Assembly (NCBI GenBank): GCA_022820665.1
Contig: JAJEFB010000003.1
Location: forward strand, 1-42,409
Source of the DNA: Anaerolineae bacterium
Lineage (GTDB): Bacteria; Chloroflexota; Anaerolineae; Aggregatilineales; Phototrophicaceae
DNA length: 42,409 nt
Direction of reading: 5' to 3'
Positions within the stretch are counted from its first letter, which is position 1, and the number at the start of each line of letters is the position of its first letter. The notes beneath the pieces were generated by a model that did not search any database, was not told where the DNA came from, and was given only the letters and a program-made list of their open reading frames with translations. Made by a program: the position numbers and the translations under genes. Below, piece after piece: positions 8,348 through 17,759 of the stretch.

Positions 8348-9295
8348 TTATGCCTGGGCGAAGATGCCAACCGTGGGACGATGGTCGGTCAAATCATCGA
8401 AGGGGATCTTGCTTTGTATATGGCAGGAAATCACTTCAAACTGATCCGCGGGATCGTGCAGCAAGATATGATCGACCAGGATGCGGTGACTGTGATGCGT
8501 CCACAGTTCTTTCCGCTCGTTCTCCGGCGTCAATAGACGAAAATGACGCTGCAGCATTTCCATCTCCGGCGTGGCGGGCTGGGCGTTGAAATCCCCGGCC
8601 AGCAAGATCGCGCGCTCGGGCTGTTCGTTGGTTCGGTCCGCGCATTTCAATTCCTCCACAACATGCAAGATCTCTCGCGCCTGCGCCTGACGCATATGCG
8701 ATGCCGTGCGCGAACGCTCGAAGGTCGGGTCGCGGCGATCTTCTCCGATAAGCACGCCGAGATGGGTATTGAGAAAATAGAGCGGGATGCCACGGTAGTT
8801 AAGGGAAGCGACCATCAAGTTGCGCGGCTGCGTATCGCGGTTGCCGCTGCTGTACAGCGATGCGCGGCTTATGCAAGTGTGGCGCGCCCAAGAACCTGCC
8901 ATACCGCAATGATTGTGGCTCGGGTAACTGCCCCATGACCACTCTGCGAACGGGAGATTAGTCACAATGGCGTTGCCTTCGGCGGCCTGTATCATGCGAC
9001 GAAATGCGGGCCGGTCCCACAAGTTTGGATGCGGGTGATCGCACATGGTGACTTCGGCGGCGAACGCGTCTACATAATCTTCGCCTAAATGCCGCGCCAT
9101 GCTGCGCCCCACATTTCTTTGGATCCCGTCGACGATGGCCACGCCGCTCTCTTGCAGCGCGATCACTGTCGGCTGTCCCGGATTGATCACCTGTTTGAGG
9201 GTGCTGATGGCATCCTGCGCCAACTGTTCGTGGTCATGCGGCGCGGGCCGCATACCACGGGCGCCGCCGATATTGAAGGATACAACCTGAAGCAT
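8348..9295 (-). CDS. Endonuclease/exonuclease/phosphatase (EEP) family protein
   Basis: A 315-residue protein with the EEP fold (DNase I / AP endonuclease / inositol-phosphatase superfamily). Motifs in order are SFNIGG at the start, ALQES (metal Glu), NTHLGV (His), LAGDFNA (Asp and Asn), VDHILL (Asp, His) and a final LTDHRPT (catalytic His). All key residues are present, so it should be an active Mg-dependent phosphodiesterase or phosphatase. The substrate is unknown and no signal peptide is seen. The ATG at 9295 fits the family start better than the ATG at 9304. It is divergent from the hydrolase gene at 9602. Confidence 0.8.
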   Translation of the reverse strand: MLQVVSFNIGGARGMRPAPHDHEQLAQDAISTLKQVINPGQPTVIALQESGVAIVDGIQRNVGRSMARHLGEDYVDAFAAEVTMCDHPHPNLWDRPAFRRMIQAAEGNAIVTNLPFAEWSWGSYPSHNHCGMAGSWARHTCISRASLYSSGNRDTQPRNLMVASLNYRGIPLYFLNTHLGVLIGEDRRDPTFERSRTASHMRQAQAREILHVVEELKCADRTNEQPERAILLAGDFNAQPATPEMEMLQRHFRLLTPENERKELWTHHSHRILVDHILLHDPADQFEVISCHIQSKIPFDDLTDHRPTVGIFAQA

Positions 9296-9525
9296 GATCT
9301 CCACCGCTTCATCGCGATTATCGCAGCATTATACATGCCCATAACATGAATCCCTAGCCTAAATTGAATCTTGTGGTCGGTTCGTCACCTCGACCGCAGC
9401 CGCTCGGCGGCAGCGAAAAGAACTCCCGCGCTCACAGAAAATCATACACCTGCTGACCGCCTGCACAACGCGATCAAATCAAAAAGAGACGGAATAAGCG
9501 GTCTTGCGAGCTTAACAATGGGGAC

Positions 9526-9599
9526 GGGAATCGAAGGTCCTGAAAAGACCCTAAACTTAGTTCCCTTGACCATTTACGATAGTCGCAAAAGGAGGGAAC
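9526..9599 (+). promoter_or_regulatory. Candidate 5' leader switch before the cysteine hydrolase gene
   Basis: GTTCCC at 9560-9565 can pair with GGGAAT upstream (9526-9531), enclosing a small GGTC/GACC hairpin (9536-9539 with 9547-9550). It can also pair with GGGAAC downstream (9594-9599), which overlaps the ribosome binding site. The two pairings exclude each other, the layout of a translational switch. Arms of 6 bp can arise by chance. No known riboswitch class was recognised. The remaining spacer from 9305 holds nothing else I can name. Confidence 0.3.
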
Positions 9600-9601
9600 C
9601 C

Positions 9602-10159
9602 ATGTCAGCAGACCAAGGTCCAGCTCTGATCATCATCGACGTGCAAGAGGGGCTGGACGATCCGCGTTTGGGCAAGCGCAACAATCCCGATGCTGAATCC
9701 AACATGGCGAGACTGCTGAAGGAGTGGCGCCGTCAAGGACGCCCGGTTTTCCACATCCAGCACATGTCGGCCGAAAGCGATTCTCCGCTGCGACCGGAAT
9801 TGCCGGGCAATGCCATCAAAGCCATCGTAGCGCCGCGGGGCCGGGAACCGGTGATTCCAAAAAAGGTCAACAATGCCTTCGTTGGCACTGATCTGCGCGA
9901 ACGGCTGGAGCGGGCTATGATTCAGTCGCTGGTCATCGTCGGTTTGACCACCGACCACTGCGTCTCGACGACCGCGCGCATGGCGGGCGATCTGGGATAC
10001 GAGACGGTCGTGGTGGCGGACGCCACGGCGGCGCATGAAAAACGAAGCTTCGACGGCAGTCACTATCCCGCCGATGTGGTTCACGACCTTGCGCTGGCGC
10101 AACTGCATCAGGAATTCGCCACCATTTTGACAACCAGGCAGGTGCTCGACCAGGGATGA
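9602..10159 (+). CDS. Isochorismatase-like cysteine hydrolase
   Basis: A 185-residue protein of the isochorismatase/nicotinamidase superfamily. The catalytic triad is complete: Asp13 (IIIDVQ), Lys88 (VIPKKVNNAF) and Cys120 (GLTTDHCVSTTARMA). Members hydrolyse amides or vinyl ethers of small molecules; the substrate here is unknown. The start at 9602 is fixed by a very strong AAAAGGAGGG sequence 5 nt upstream, although the frame is open further 5'. The stop overlaps the next gene (ATGA at 10156-10159), so it heads a tightly coupled set with the acetyltransferase and glycosyltransferase. Confidence 0.88.
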   Translation: MSADQGPALIIIDVQEGLDDPRLGKRNNPDAESNMARLLKEWRRQGRPVFHIQHMSAESDSPLRPELPGNAIKAIVAPRGREPVIPKKVNNAFVGTDLRERLERAMIQSLVIVGLTTDHCVSTTARMAGDLGYETVVVADATAAHEKRSFDGSHYPADVVHDLALAQLHQEFATILTTRQVLDQG

Positions 10160-10617
10160 GCCAAGGCTTTGTCATACGCGACGCCTCCCCGCAAGAAGCG
10201 GGGCAACTGAGCATGATCGCTCAACGCGCCAAGGCGCACTGGGGATATACTCCCGAGCAAATCGAACTTTGGCGCGGCAGCTTTCTAACTGTGACGGCGG
10301 ATTACATCGCCGCGCGCCAGGTCTGGGTCGCTGTCACAGGATCAGACAGGCCGGTCGCCTTTGCCGCCCTCGAACATCATCGGGACGGCGCCGTGCTTGA
10401 GCACCTTTGGGTGCTGCCGGAATTCATGGGCAGGGGCATCGGCGCAAGTCTGATGCGACGCGCGGCTATTGAAGCGCCCGAATTTACTTTTACATCGGAC
10501 TCTCACGCCGACGCCTTCTATTATAAACTTGGCGCGCGCAAAATCGGCGAGGTACATTCCACCCTGCAAGGAAGAATCCTAACAAGATTCATCTACCGCA
10601 AGCATGGCAACACTTGA
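10156..10617 (+). CDS. GNAT-family N-acetyltransferase
   Basis: A 153-residue GCN5-related acetyltransferase. The acetyl-CoA loop is VLPEFMGRGIGASLM, with the R-G-x-G-A signature at residues 93-97, preceded by the usual strand LEHLWVLP. The N-terminal half carries the two helices expected for substrate binding (SMIAQRAKAHWG). The substrate is unknown. It overlaps the cysteine hydrolase by 4 nt (ATGA), which suggests translational coupling. Confidence 0.85.
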   Translation: MSQGFVIRDASPQEAGQLSMIAQRAKAHWGYTPEQIELWRGSFLTVTADYIAARQVWVAVTGSDRPVAFAALEHHRDGAVLEHLWVLPEFMGRGIGASLMRRAAIEAPEFTFTSDSHADAFYYKLGARKIGEVHSTLQGRILTRFIYRKHGNT

Positions 10618-10676
10618 ATTTCTTGACAGCCTGTAATCTGATAAAGTTGTCAGGACCATCAGGAAATGACCAATCG

Positions 10677-11654
10677 ATGTCCGTCGCCGTGATCTCTTCC
10701 CTCTATCATTGCGAGCCGCATTTGCCCCGGTTTACGGCGGCTGTATTCGGCTTTGCCAAACAAGTCAGTGAAGTTGGCCTCTCGGTTCACTATGTGCCGA
10801 TCGTCAACGACGCTTCTGACTATGAGCGAACTCAGATCGATTTGCTGACGCGCGAAATCAACGCCAACTACTATGGGCGCATGACGCCGGTTTACGTGCC
10901 CCGCGAGTCGCTGTATGCCTCTTGGAATCGTGGCATCGCCGCATCGCAGGCTCCCTATATCGCCTTTTGGAACGCCGATGATACTCGTTCGGCCGAGGGA
11001 TTTATCGAGGGACTCCGCGCGCTGCAAGACGGCTCAAACCTGGTCGATTTCCCTTTCACGCGGGTCAGCGCTGTGCGACGCCTGTTCCTCTTTCCTCAAC
11101 AGCAGCGCCTCGATGTGCCAAGGCTCTATGATCCCGAAAGTTTCGCAAGGGGTAATGGTCTTGGTCCTTTCTTCATGATGAGTCGCGCGCTCTATCAGCG
11201 GGTTGGTCCCTTCGACGAAGCTTTTCGCGTAGCGGGCGATATGGAATGGGCCGGTCGCGCCTTGGCACATGCCCGGTTTCATCCCGGTCAGAGCAACGGT
11301 GGCGCCTTTCTGATCCATGGCGACAACCTGAGCAACACCGGGGGCGACCGCGAGGATATCGAGGTCAACATAATCTTCCTTCGTCGAGGCGAATGGCGTC
11401 ATCTGCGCCCGGCCCATCCTCGGGCGCAACAGGACGCCTGGCATAGTTGGGGCAATCCAGGGGGCTTCCAACTGCCCGACGAAATTGAAGATTTTCTTTG
11501 GGGACCTGCCGCCCACGAGCGTTGGCGGCAATACCAGCGCGAGCGCAGACAGGGATCCGTGCAGCGCCGTATTCGTCTCGCCCTGGCTGCGCGCGGCCTG
11601 CTGCGCAGCGCCGAGTGGTCGCTTTACCAGCGGGATCAACAGGGCAGCCTATGA
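10677..11654 (+). CDS. Family 2-like glycosyltransferase
   Basis: A glycosyltransferase with a GT-A fold of about 325 residues. The N-terminal strand SVAVISSLYHCEPHLPRFT leads to the nucleotide-sugar site. The metal-binding motif appears as FWNADDTRSAEGF (D-D in place of DxD), and GPFDEAFRVAGDMEWAGRAL is the acceptor-side segment with the catalytic-base ED/DxEW pattern. The frame is open from 10614, but homology begins at MSVAVIS (10677), which has an AGGAA upstream. It overlaps the next membrane protein gene by 4 nt, so both may act in building one cell-surface glycan. Confidence 0.78.
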   Translation: MSVAVISSLYHCEPHLPRFTAAVFGFAKQVSEVGLSVHYVPIVNDASDYERTQIDLLTREINANYYGRMTPVYVPRESLYASWNRGIAASQAPYIAFWNADDTRSAEGFIEGLRALQDGSNLVDFPFTRVSAVRRLFLFPQQQRLDVPRLYDPESFARGNGLGPFFMMSRALYQRVGPFDEAFRVAGDMEWAGRALAHARFHPGQSNGGAFLIHGDNLSNTGGDREDIEVNIIFLRRGEWRHLRPAHPRAQQDAWHSWGNPGGFQLPDEIEDFLWGPAAHERWRQYQRERRQGSVQRRIRLALAARGLLRSAEWSLYQRDQQGSL

Positions 11655-14320
11655 GCGCGCGCCGGTTGCGACGATGCCTGCCGCTGTTGCTCATCATATG
11701 CGCGACGCTGATCTTATTTCGGCACTTGACGTTCAGCGATCTTATCCTGGCACGGGGCGATACCTATAACTATTTCTATCCCTATTGGGACGTGCGCAAC
11801 GCCGCTTTCCGCGCCGGCGAATTGCCCCTCTGGACCACAGACCTGTTCATGGGCGCCCCCTTGCTTGCCAATCCGCAGCTCGGCACATACTATCCGCTCA
11901 ACTGGTTGACGGCGCCCTTCCGCGCGCCGCAAGCGATCAAGATCAGTATCCTTTTGCATAGCGTCCTGGCTGGACTGGGCGTCTATTATTTATACCGCGA
12001 AGCCGTCGAGAAGCGCGTCATGCCGGCGCTGTTGGCGGCGCTGGTCTATAGCTTCAGCGGCTATCTCGGCGCGCATGTCGAGCAGATCAACCAGTATCAA
12101 GGACTGGCATGGCTGCCCTTACTTTTCGCGCTCTATCATCGGACCTTGACGCGCGGACAGCCCTGGAGAGACGGGCTGTTGTTTGCCCTGGCTTGGGCGC
12201 TGCAAATATTCTGCGGGCATACGCAGTCCGTCTTCATCAGCGGCGTCGGTCTCGGCTTTTACGGCATCGGTCTTGGCATAGCGGCGCGGGAAAAGCCCCG
12301 GCAGATCGGTCGTCGGCTTATGATGCTGGGAGCCTGCACGCTGGTGGCTCTGCTGCTTGCTATTCCGCAATTGCTACCGAGCCTGGAGCTGATCGGCATG
12401 TCCAACCGCAGCAGCGGCTTCAGCGTCGGAGAGGTCACCGCCTTCTCCTTGTCGCCCAACTTGTTGGGGCGCGCCCTGCTGCCAAGTTACGACGGGCAGC
12501 TCTTCGGCGAGTATGTCGCTTACCTGGGCGTGATCGGGCTGGGATTGGCGCTTTGGGGCTTCGTGGCGAACCATCTTCCCGCCGGGGCGCGACGGCTCTG
12601 GATCGGCATGGCGCTTCTCGGCTTGCTTCTGGCTTTGGGACGCGCCAGCCCGCTCTTTCTGTTGCTGGCGGAACTGCCGCTATTCAACCTGTTTCGCGTG
12701 CCGGCGCGTTTCCTGGCTCTATTCACCTTGGGCATGTCGATCCTGGCGGGTATTGGTTTTTCCGCCATTGTTCGGGCATCTGCAAACGAGCAGGGGCGAG
12801 GCGGACGTCGCGGCGTCATGGCAGTCGGACTGACAATCGCCGCGCTCATCCTGCTGACACGATTCCTGCTGCAGCCGGAGCCTGGCGCTATCTTTGGCGG
12901 AAACGCGATCAGCAACTCCTCGCTGGCGCTTTGGAGCCTGGCGCTTTTGCTATTGCTCTCCCTGCTGCTCTTGCGCCATCGTTGGCTGCCCTACGCCGCT
13001 TTGGCGCTGGTCTTCGCCGAACTGCTTCTCGCGGCGCAGAACTTGCCCTACAACGATCTGAGTCCGCCGGAAGTCTATCTGAGCCAGCGCTTCACGATTA
13101 GCCAGTTGCTGGCCTATCAGGCGGAAGAGAGCGCTCCCGGGCGGACGCTGTCCATCAGTCAAATCTATTTCGATCCCGGCGATATCGCTGCCTTGCGCGC
13201 CCGCTACGACCGCCTCGGCATGGATTACAAGGCGCAGTTCCACGCCCTGGACGCGGTCAAAAAGCAAGAGATGCTGATGCCGAATCTCGCGCTCACCTGG
13301 GGTATCCCCACCATAGACGGCTTCGGAGGCGGCATCACGCCGACGGTCTTCTATTCGCAATTCACGTCTCGGCTGCTGCCGGAAGGCGCGGCCCGCGCCG
13401 TCGATGGCCGACTAGGGGAACGGATGGCTTTGCCCAATTGCGGCGGCGCCTGCATACCTGAATTGCGCTGGCTGCAGATGACCGATACGCGCTATCTCAT
13501 CGTCGACAAGGTTTACGATATATGGCACGACGACATCGCTTACGACACCGCATTGGCTGATTTCTGGCAAGAGGTCGAGCGGATTCCCTGGCCCGACGAT
13601 CCCTTCGATCAAGCGCGCATCCTGCACACCGAGCCGCTGGCGGGCAGGGACGATGCCAGCGAGCTTGATAATAGTCTGCTGCTGACCGTTGCCGGTCGCT
13701 CCGATTTGCAGTCCATTCTGGCGTCCGACCACAGCATTCTCGCGGTCACTTTCACTTACAGCGGCAAAAAGGGGATTTTCCTGCAAGCGCAGCCACCGGA
13801 TTTCGAACGCCTCCTTTCCAGCGCTATCAAGGTCTATCGCGTACCCTCCCGGGGGTCCCGCGCCTACCTAGCGCCCCAAGTGAGCATCCTGCCAGACAGC
13901 TTGCAGGGTCGTGAAGAAGCCTTGCGCCTGATGGACGAAGGCGACACGGACGTAATTCACGGAGACGCCGATCTGGCGGCGCTCGCCGTCGATCAGCCCG
14001 GAGAGGTGAGCATCGTCGAATATGATGATACCCGTGTGGTCTTACAGGTCGAATCATCCGCGCCAGCTTATCTGATCTTGCGCGATGCCTTTTACCCGGG
14101 CTGGACAGCCAGCGTTAACGGCGAATCAAGGCCGATCCTGCGCGCCAACGTGATCTTTCGCGCGCTGCAAGTGCCCGCTGGGCAAAGTCGTGTCGTCTTC
14201 GCCTTTGAACCGCATCTGTGGCGAGTCGCCCTGGCGGGCGGCGTCCTTCTGTGGGCTGCGGCTTTATTGCTTCTTCTCGCGCTCATGCGCCGCGGTCGGT
14301 CTGGCATGGACGGCGCATGA
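11651..14320 (+). CDS. YfhO-type multi-spanning membrane protein (GT-C-like)
   Basis: An 889-residue integral membrane protein of the YfhO family. The N-terminal half has many hydrophobic helices; after helix 1 comes the conserved outside loop LARGDTYNYFYPYWD, then LPLWTTDLFMGAPLLANPQLGTYYP, which is the family hallmark and resembles GT-C glycosyltransferases with acidic catalytic loops. A soluble region at about 490-860 precedes a final membrane helix and a basic end. B. subtilis YfhO is linked to lipoteichoic acid glycosylation; by analogy this may move sugars outside the cell. The ATG overlaps the glycosyltransferase stop. Confidence 0.75.
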   Translation: MSARRLRRCLPLLLIICATLILFRHLTFSDLILARGDTYNYFYPYWDVRNAAFRAGELPLWTTDLFMGAPLLANPQLGTYYPLNWLTAPFRAPQAIKISILLHSVLAGLGVYYLYREAVEKRVMPALLAALVYSFSGYLGAHVEQINQYQGLAWLPLLFALYHRTLTRGQPWRDGLLFALAWALQIFCGHTQSVFISGVGLGFYGIGLGIAAREKPRQIGRRLMMLGACTLVALLLAIPQLLPSLELIGMSNRSSGFSVGEVTAFSLSPNLLGRALLPSYDGQLFGEYVAYLGVIGLGLALWGFVANHLPAGARRLWIGMALLGLLLALGRASPLFLLLAELPLFNLFRVPARFLALFTLGMSILAGIGFSAIVRASANEQGRGGRRGVMAVGLTIAALILLTRFLLQPEPGAIFGGNAISNSSLALWSLALLLLLSLLLLRHRWLPYAALALVFAELLLAAQNLPYNDLSPPEVYLSQRFTISQLLAYQAEESAPGRTLSISQIYFDPGDIAALRARYDRLGMDYKAQFHALDAVKKQEMLMPNLALTWGIPTIDGFGGGITPTVFYSQFTSRLLPEGAARAVDGRLGERMALPNCGGACIPELRWLQMTDTRYLIVDKVYDIWHDDIAYDTALADFWQEVERIPWPDDPFDQARILHTEPLAGRDDASELDNSLLLTVAGRSDLQSILASDHSILAVTFTYSGKKGIFLQAQPPDFERLLSSAIKVYRVPSRGSRAYLAPQVSILPDSLQGREEALRLMDEGDTDVIHGDADLAALAVDQPGEVSIVEYDDTRVVLQVESSAPAYLILRDAFYPGWTASVNGESRPILRANVIFRALQVPAGQSRVVFAFEPHLWRVALAGGVLLWAAALLLLLALMRRGRSGMDGA

Positions 14321-14459
14321 AATAAACCTCATCCATTACAACCTGATTAGTCAACCGGTAATCGGCTTTTTCAAGCCTAACTGGGACTACCGAGTGTGAG
14401 GAATCTCCGTTAGGCTCATGACAAACTATCCGCAAATCTCCAGTCACGAAGGAACTGCC

Positions 14460-15407
14460 GTGAGTGAAATGAAATCTCTCGCTATGCAAGTGCATATCGA
14501 GGCTAGCCCGGACGCCGTTTACCGGGCTATTACAACGACTGATGCCGTGCAGGCTTGGCTGGCGGAATCCGCCGATATCGATCTAGCAGCCGGACGCTTC
14601 CTGTTTTGGGGAGTGGCGACGCCCTTTAACCCGAGCCGACATGACAAGGGCATGACGCTGCTGGCGCATGAAAGCGATCGGCTGCTCAAATTCGCCTGGA
14701 ATCTGGGACATATTCCCAGCGAGGTCACGATTAAACTGCGGGACCTGGGCGCTGAGCGGACAGCGCTGACCTTGATTCATCAACGCGAGGAACAGAAGGA
14801 AGCCGAGCCCTTCACGCTTGAGGATTTCTGGTTTGTACATCTGGAGAACCTGCGCCGTTACATCGATGGCAAATCCTGCGAGGCGCGGGTCGATTTCAGC
14901 CGACCGATGACGGGGGACATCAAGCACAGTCTGGCATCCACCGCGTCCCCGGAAACCATCTTCAGCGTCCTCACCCGTCCAAAGCTGATGGAACGCTGGA
15001 TCGCCAATCAAGCGCAAATAGAACTAAAGCCAGGTGGAGAATATGATCTGGGCTGGGGCATCGAGGGCATCCGCGTGGTCGACTTCACGGAAAATCAAGG
15101 ACTGACAATCAGTTGGCAGATGGGGGATGAGGCGCCTACCCGGGCGACCTGGCGGCTCGAGCGTATTGCCGGCACGACGCGCATCCGTTTTGATCATAGC
15201 GGCTTCTCGCCGGATTTTCCCAACAGCGGCATCTGGATCGGCTGGCTGAACTACCTGAACTGGATCCGGTCGGTAGCGGAATACGGCGAGACTTGGCAGC
15301 CGCCCGCCATCTCGCTAGCCGATCATCCCTGGGCGCAAATTTACCCCAAGTCCATGCACGAGATGCAAGAGAAGCTGGAGCAATCCGACCTTCAGCTGGA
15401 TGCCTGA
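14460..15407 (+). CDS. Double SRPBCC (AHSA1-like) domain protein
   Basis: Two tandem SRPBCC/AHSA1 domains of about 150 residues each. The first begins MQVHIEASPDAVYRAITTTDAVQAWL and the second IKHSLASTASPETIFSVLTRPKLMERWI; each has the family pattern of strand, P-x-x-V/I-(F/Y), helix and W. Such domains bind small hydrophobic ligands, or Hsp90 in Aha1; the function here is unknown. I favour the GTG at 14460 (GAAGGA, 6-nt spacer), with an ATG at 14418 as alternative. It heads an apparent operon with the BtrH-like and VOC genes. Confidence 0.75.
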   Translation: MSEMKSLAMQVHIEASPDAVYRAITTTDAVQAWLAESADIDLAAGRFLFWGVATPFNPSRHDKGMTLLAHESDRLLKFAWNLGHIPSEVTIKLRDLGAERTALTLIHQREEQKEAEPFTLEDFWFVHLENLRRYIDGKSCEARVDFSRPMTGDIKHSLASTASPETIFSVLTRPKLMERWIANQAQIELKPGGEYDLGWGIEGIRVVDFTENQGLTISWQMGDEAPTRATWRLERIAGTTRIRFDHSGFSPDFPNSGIWIGWLNYLNWIRSVAEYGETWQPPAISLADHPWAQIYPKSMHEMQEKLEQSDLQLDA

Positions 15408-15435
15408 ATCGCCGAAGACGCGGAAGCAATTCATT

Positions 15436-16611
15436 ATGACAGAGACATACGGCGGGATTCATTCGGTCACGGCAGTCCTGAGAAATGCCTTGACGCGCCA
15501 GAGCCTCCGCGATCCGCATACGAGCCAACCATTAAGCGAGGCGATGATACTGGGCATTGGCGGCGGACTGGGGGCGGGGTACATCTTATGGGAATTCGAC
15601 AAGTATGATTCGGCGCTGATTGTGCTGGGTTTCCGCAATCGCTGGAATTACACTGCCGACTTCCTCAAGAATGCCTGCGAGCGCCTCAATGTCAAGCTCG
15701 ACATGCGCGAGACCACCAGCGCGAAGAAAGCGCAAGCCAACCTGGACGACGCGCTTAGGGCGAGCGGGACAGCCTTGCTCTGGACGGACAAAGCCAGCCT
15801 GCTCTATCACGGGCTGCCGCCATCGCAAAAGGGACACATCATCCATCTCATTCGGGTCGAGGACGACGGAGAGGCTCGCTACCTGGTCGATGACTTGAGC
15901 GCGAGCCCCTGGTCTATTAGCCGCGACGCGCTTGCGGCCGCGCGGGAACCGATCCCTTCCAACAAACAGCGCAGCATCAGCCTGCAGCCAGCGGAGAATT
16001 TCAATCTGGCGAGCGCGGTACGCGCTGGCATCAAGGACCATATCTCCCATCTTAGCCGCAGTTCCGAGTCATTTTCGTTACCGGTGTACCAGAAATGGGC
16101 GAAGCTGATGACTCACCCCAAGAACAAAAAAAGCTGGCGTGTCGTCTTTGCCCGGCGCGCCGGCTTGTATCTGACCTTGCGTACCGTCTACGAAGGCATC
16201 ACGCTGGACGATACCGAAGGCGCCGGGCTGCGGGAGATCTATGCCGATTTCCTGTCGGAAGCGATGTCCATACTCGATATTGATCTCAGCGGCGCGGCGG
16301 AGTTATATCGCATATGCGCGGTCGAATGGCGCGCCCTGGCTCAGATGGCGCTTTCCGACGATTTGCCGGTCTTCGCCGAAAGCAAAGCGCTGATGCGCGC
16401 GCGATACGCGGCTTTCGCGGGTCAAGATCAGTCGAGCCTCGCCGCAGCCATGAGGGACTTGGCAGCGCTGGAAGCGCCCAATAATCTGGAGGGCTGGCCG
16501 CTCGACGGGAGCGCGACCGATGCCCTTTTTGAGCGTATGGGCGAGCAGCTCCATACCATTTTTGAGGCGGAACAATCCGCCCTGGACGCCATGAAACAAG
16601 CGATGCAATAG
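15436..16611 (+). CDS. BtrH N-terminal domain / DUF4872-like protein
   Basis: A 391-residue protein resembling the two-domain BtrH_N plus DUF4872 architecture. The N-terminal part has GGIHSVTAVLRN, PLSEAMILGIGGGLGAGY and, near residue 130, HIIHLIRVEDD...YLVDDL, matching the BtrH family of acyltransferases (butirosin BtrH moves an acyl chain from carrier protein to aminoglycoside). The family usually has His-Cys near the start; here the pair is His-Ser, so a cysteine nucleophile is missing. The helical C-terminal half follows from about residue 160. The start at 15436 has GGAAG upstream. It begins 28 nt after the SRPBCC gene. Confidence 0.7.
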   Translation: MTETYGGIHSVTAVLRNALTRQSLRDPHTSQPLSEAMILGIGGGLGAGYILWEFDKYDSALIVLGFRNRWNYTADFLKNACERLNVKLDMRETTSAKKAQANLDDALRASGTALLWTDKASLLYHGLPPSQKGHIIHLIRVEDDGEARYLVDDLSASPWSISRDALAAAREPIPSNKQRSISLQPAENFNLASAVRAGIKDHISHLSRSSESFSLPVYQKWAKLMTHPKNKKSWRVVFARRAGLYLTLRTVYEGITLDDTEGAGLREIYADFLSEAMSILDIDLSGAAELYRICAVEWRALAQMALSDDLPVFAESKALMRARYAAFAGQDQSSLAAAMRDLAALEAPNNLEGWPLDGSATDALFERMGEQLHTIFEAEQSALDAMKQAMQ

Positions 16612-16639
16612 CATAACTATGAGCGAAGGAGAAGGCAGC

Positions 16640-17326
16640 ATGAAACTGGGAACCTATGTCGAGGTGCTGAATTTCGTGGATGACACAGCCGCCGCCGGCG
16701 CATATTACAGCAAGCTGGGCTTGGTCGCCGCGGGCGATGATGTCTACACCGATGGTCGCTATCACCTGCATCTGTTGAAAGGCGAGGGCGAAAACCCCAG
16801 CCTGCGCTATTACGGCAGCGATATAGACGCGCTCGCGGCGAGCGGGCTGGACGTCGTGGACAATACGCTGACCAGCCCGACCGGCGTCAAGATCCTGCTG
16901 GATCCCGCCCCGGCGCCGCGCCAACTCCCGCATGACGGAGTCGCCAAGGCGCCCGATATCACGCGGCTGGGCAAGTTTGGCGAACTCTCGGTGATGACGG
17001 ACGATCTGGAAACGGAAGGGGCTTTTTGGGAAGCGGCCGGCTATGAAACGCTGGGTAAATATACCCAGCCCATGCCCTGGGGCATCTGGTGCGACGACCT
17101 GTACCTGATCGGGATCCATCAATACGGCATGATTGAGCCCTTTTCCATCACGCACTTCGATCCGAATATGAAAGCGGTCAACGAAGCTCTGGTCGAAGAA
17201 GGCTTCGAGCTCGGCGCCTTCATGGACAGCGGCGACAGCAACGACTTGTCCCACGCCACGCTGATGACGCCTTACGGGATCAAGTTTTATCTCTTCACCG
17301 GGGACATTTCCGAGGCCAAGCCTTAG
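16640..17326 (+). CDS. VOC-family protein (glyoxalase/dioxygenase fold)
   Basis: A 228-residue protein with two vicinal-oxygen-chelate half-units. The first (YVEVLNFVDDTAAAGAYYSKLGL) and second (FGELSVMTDDLETEGAFWEAAGY) both show the beta-alpha-beta pattern with F-Y/W at the helix end. Members include glyoxalase I, dioxygenases and antibiotic-binding proteins; metal ligands cannot be assigned with certainty. The start at 16640 follows AAGGAGAAG. It begins 28 nt after the BtrH-like gene, so the three genes look co-transcribed. Confidence 0.75.
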   Translation: MKLGTYVEVLNFVDDTAAAGAYYSKLGLVAAGDDVYTDGRYHLHLLKGEGENPSLRYYGSDIDALAASGLDVVDNTLTSPTGVKILLDPAPAPRQLPHDGVAKAPDITRLGKFGELSVMTDDLETEGAFWEAAGYETLGKYTQPMPWGIWCDDLYLIGIHQYGMIEPFSITHFDPNMKAVNEALVEEGFELGAFMDSGDSNDLSHATLMTPYGIKFYLFTGDISEAKP

Positions 17327-17330
17327 AAGT

Positions 17331-17759
17331 TTACCGGATGCGGTTGGGTTTAGGCGTCAATTCGAAATACATCATCGTGCGATAAAAGCACACATCAAAA
17401 GACGCAAAGAAGTTTACTTGACCTAGGATCAAAGGTAGCTTGCGTGAAAGCGCCCACGCAAAAGCTAATTCTCCCTGCCAGACATCAGCGACAGTTCCCT
17501 TGACAACGATGCCACGCGCTTCAACGTCCGCTAAACTGCCAGATAAAGGCAAACTGATGTTCTGTTCTTCCCAAACGCCGCCAAGCGCTAACCCGATATG
17601 AAAGGGAAGTACGTTAATATCCGCACCCGAATCTAACAGACCAGTAGTCGCGAATTCCTGCCCTTTATGTTGCAAGGTGATTGGCAGCAATGGTTTAGAG
17701 CCAACCTCACCTATCCGATTCCTAACTGCAACGTATGGAAACCGCAAGCGATCAGCCAC
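17331..17759 (-). CDS. Retropepsin-like aspartic protease domain protein
   Basis: A 142-residue single-domain protein with the pepsin/retropepsin active-site loop ATTGLLDSGADINVLP (Asp43-Ser-Gly-Ala) and a C-terminal ILGQVNFFASFDV, equivalent to the I-L/I-G-x-x-F segment that closes the fold. Retroviral-type proteases act as dimers of such a domain. Similar stand-alone proteins are common in Chloroflexota and Cyanobacteria, with unclear roles. It overlaps the upstream small gene by 8 nt, which suggests a two-gene unit. Confidence 0.75.
   Translation of the reverse strand: MADRLRFPYVAVRNRIGEVGSKPLLPITLQHKGQEFATTGLLDSGADINVLPFHIGLALGGVWEEQNISLPLSGSLADVEARGIVVKGTVADVWQGELAFAWALSRKLPLILGQVNFFASFDVCFYRTMMYFELTPKPNRIR

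Noticed and set aside
12109..13101. 330-residue plus-strand frame inside the YfhO-like gene
   Set aside because: Alternative frame of a well-supported membrane protein, with Arg/Ala-rich composition.
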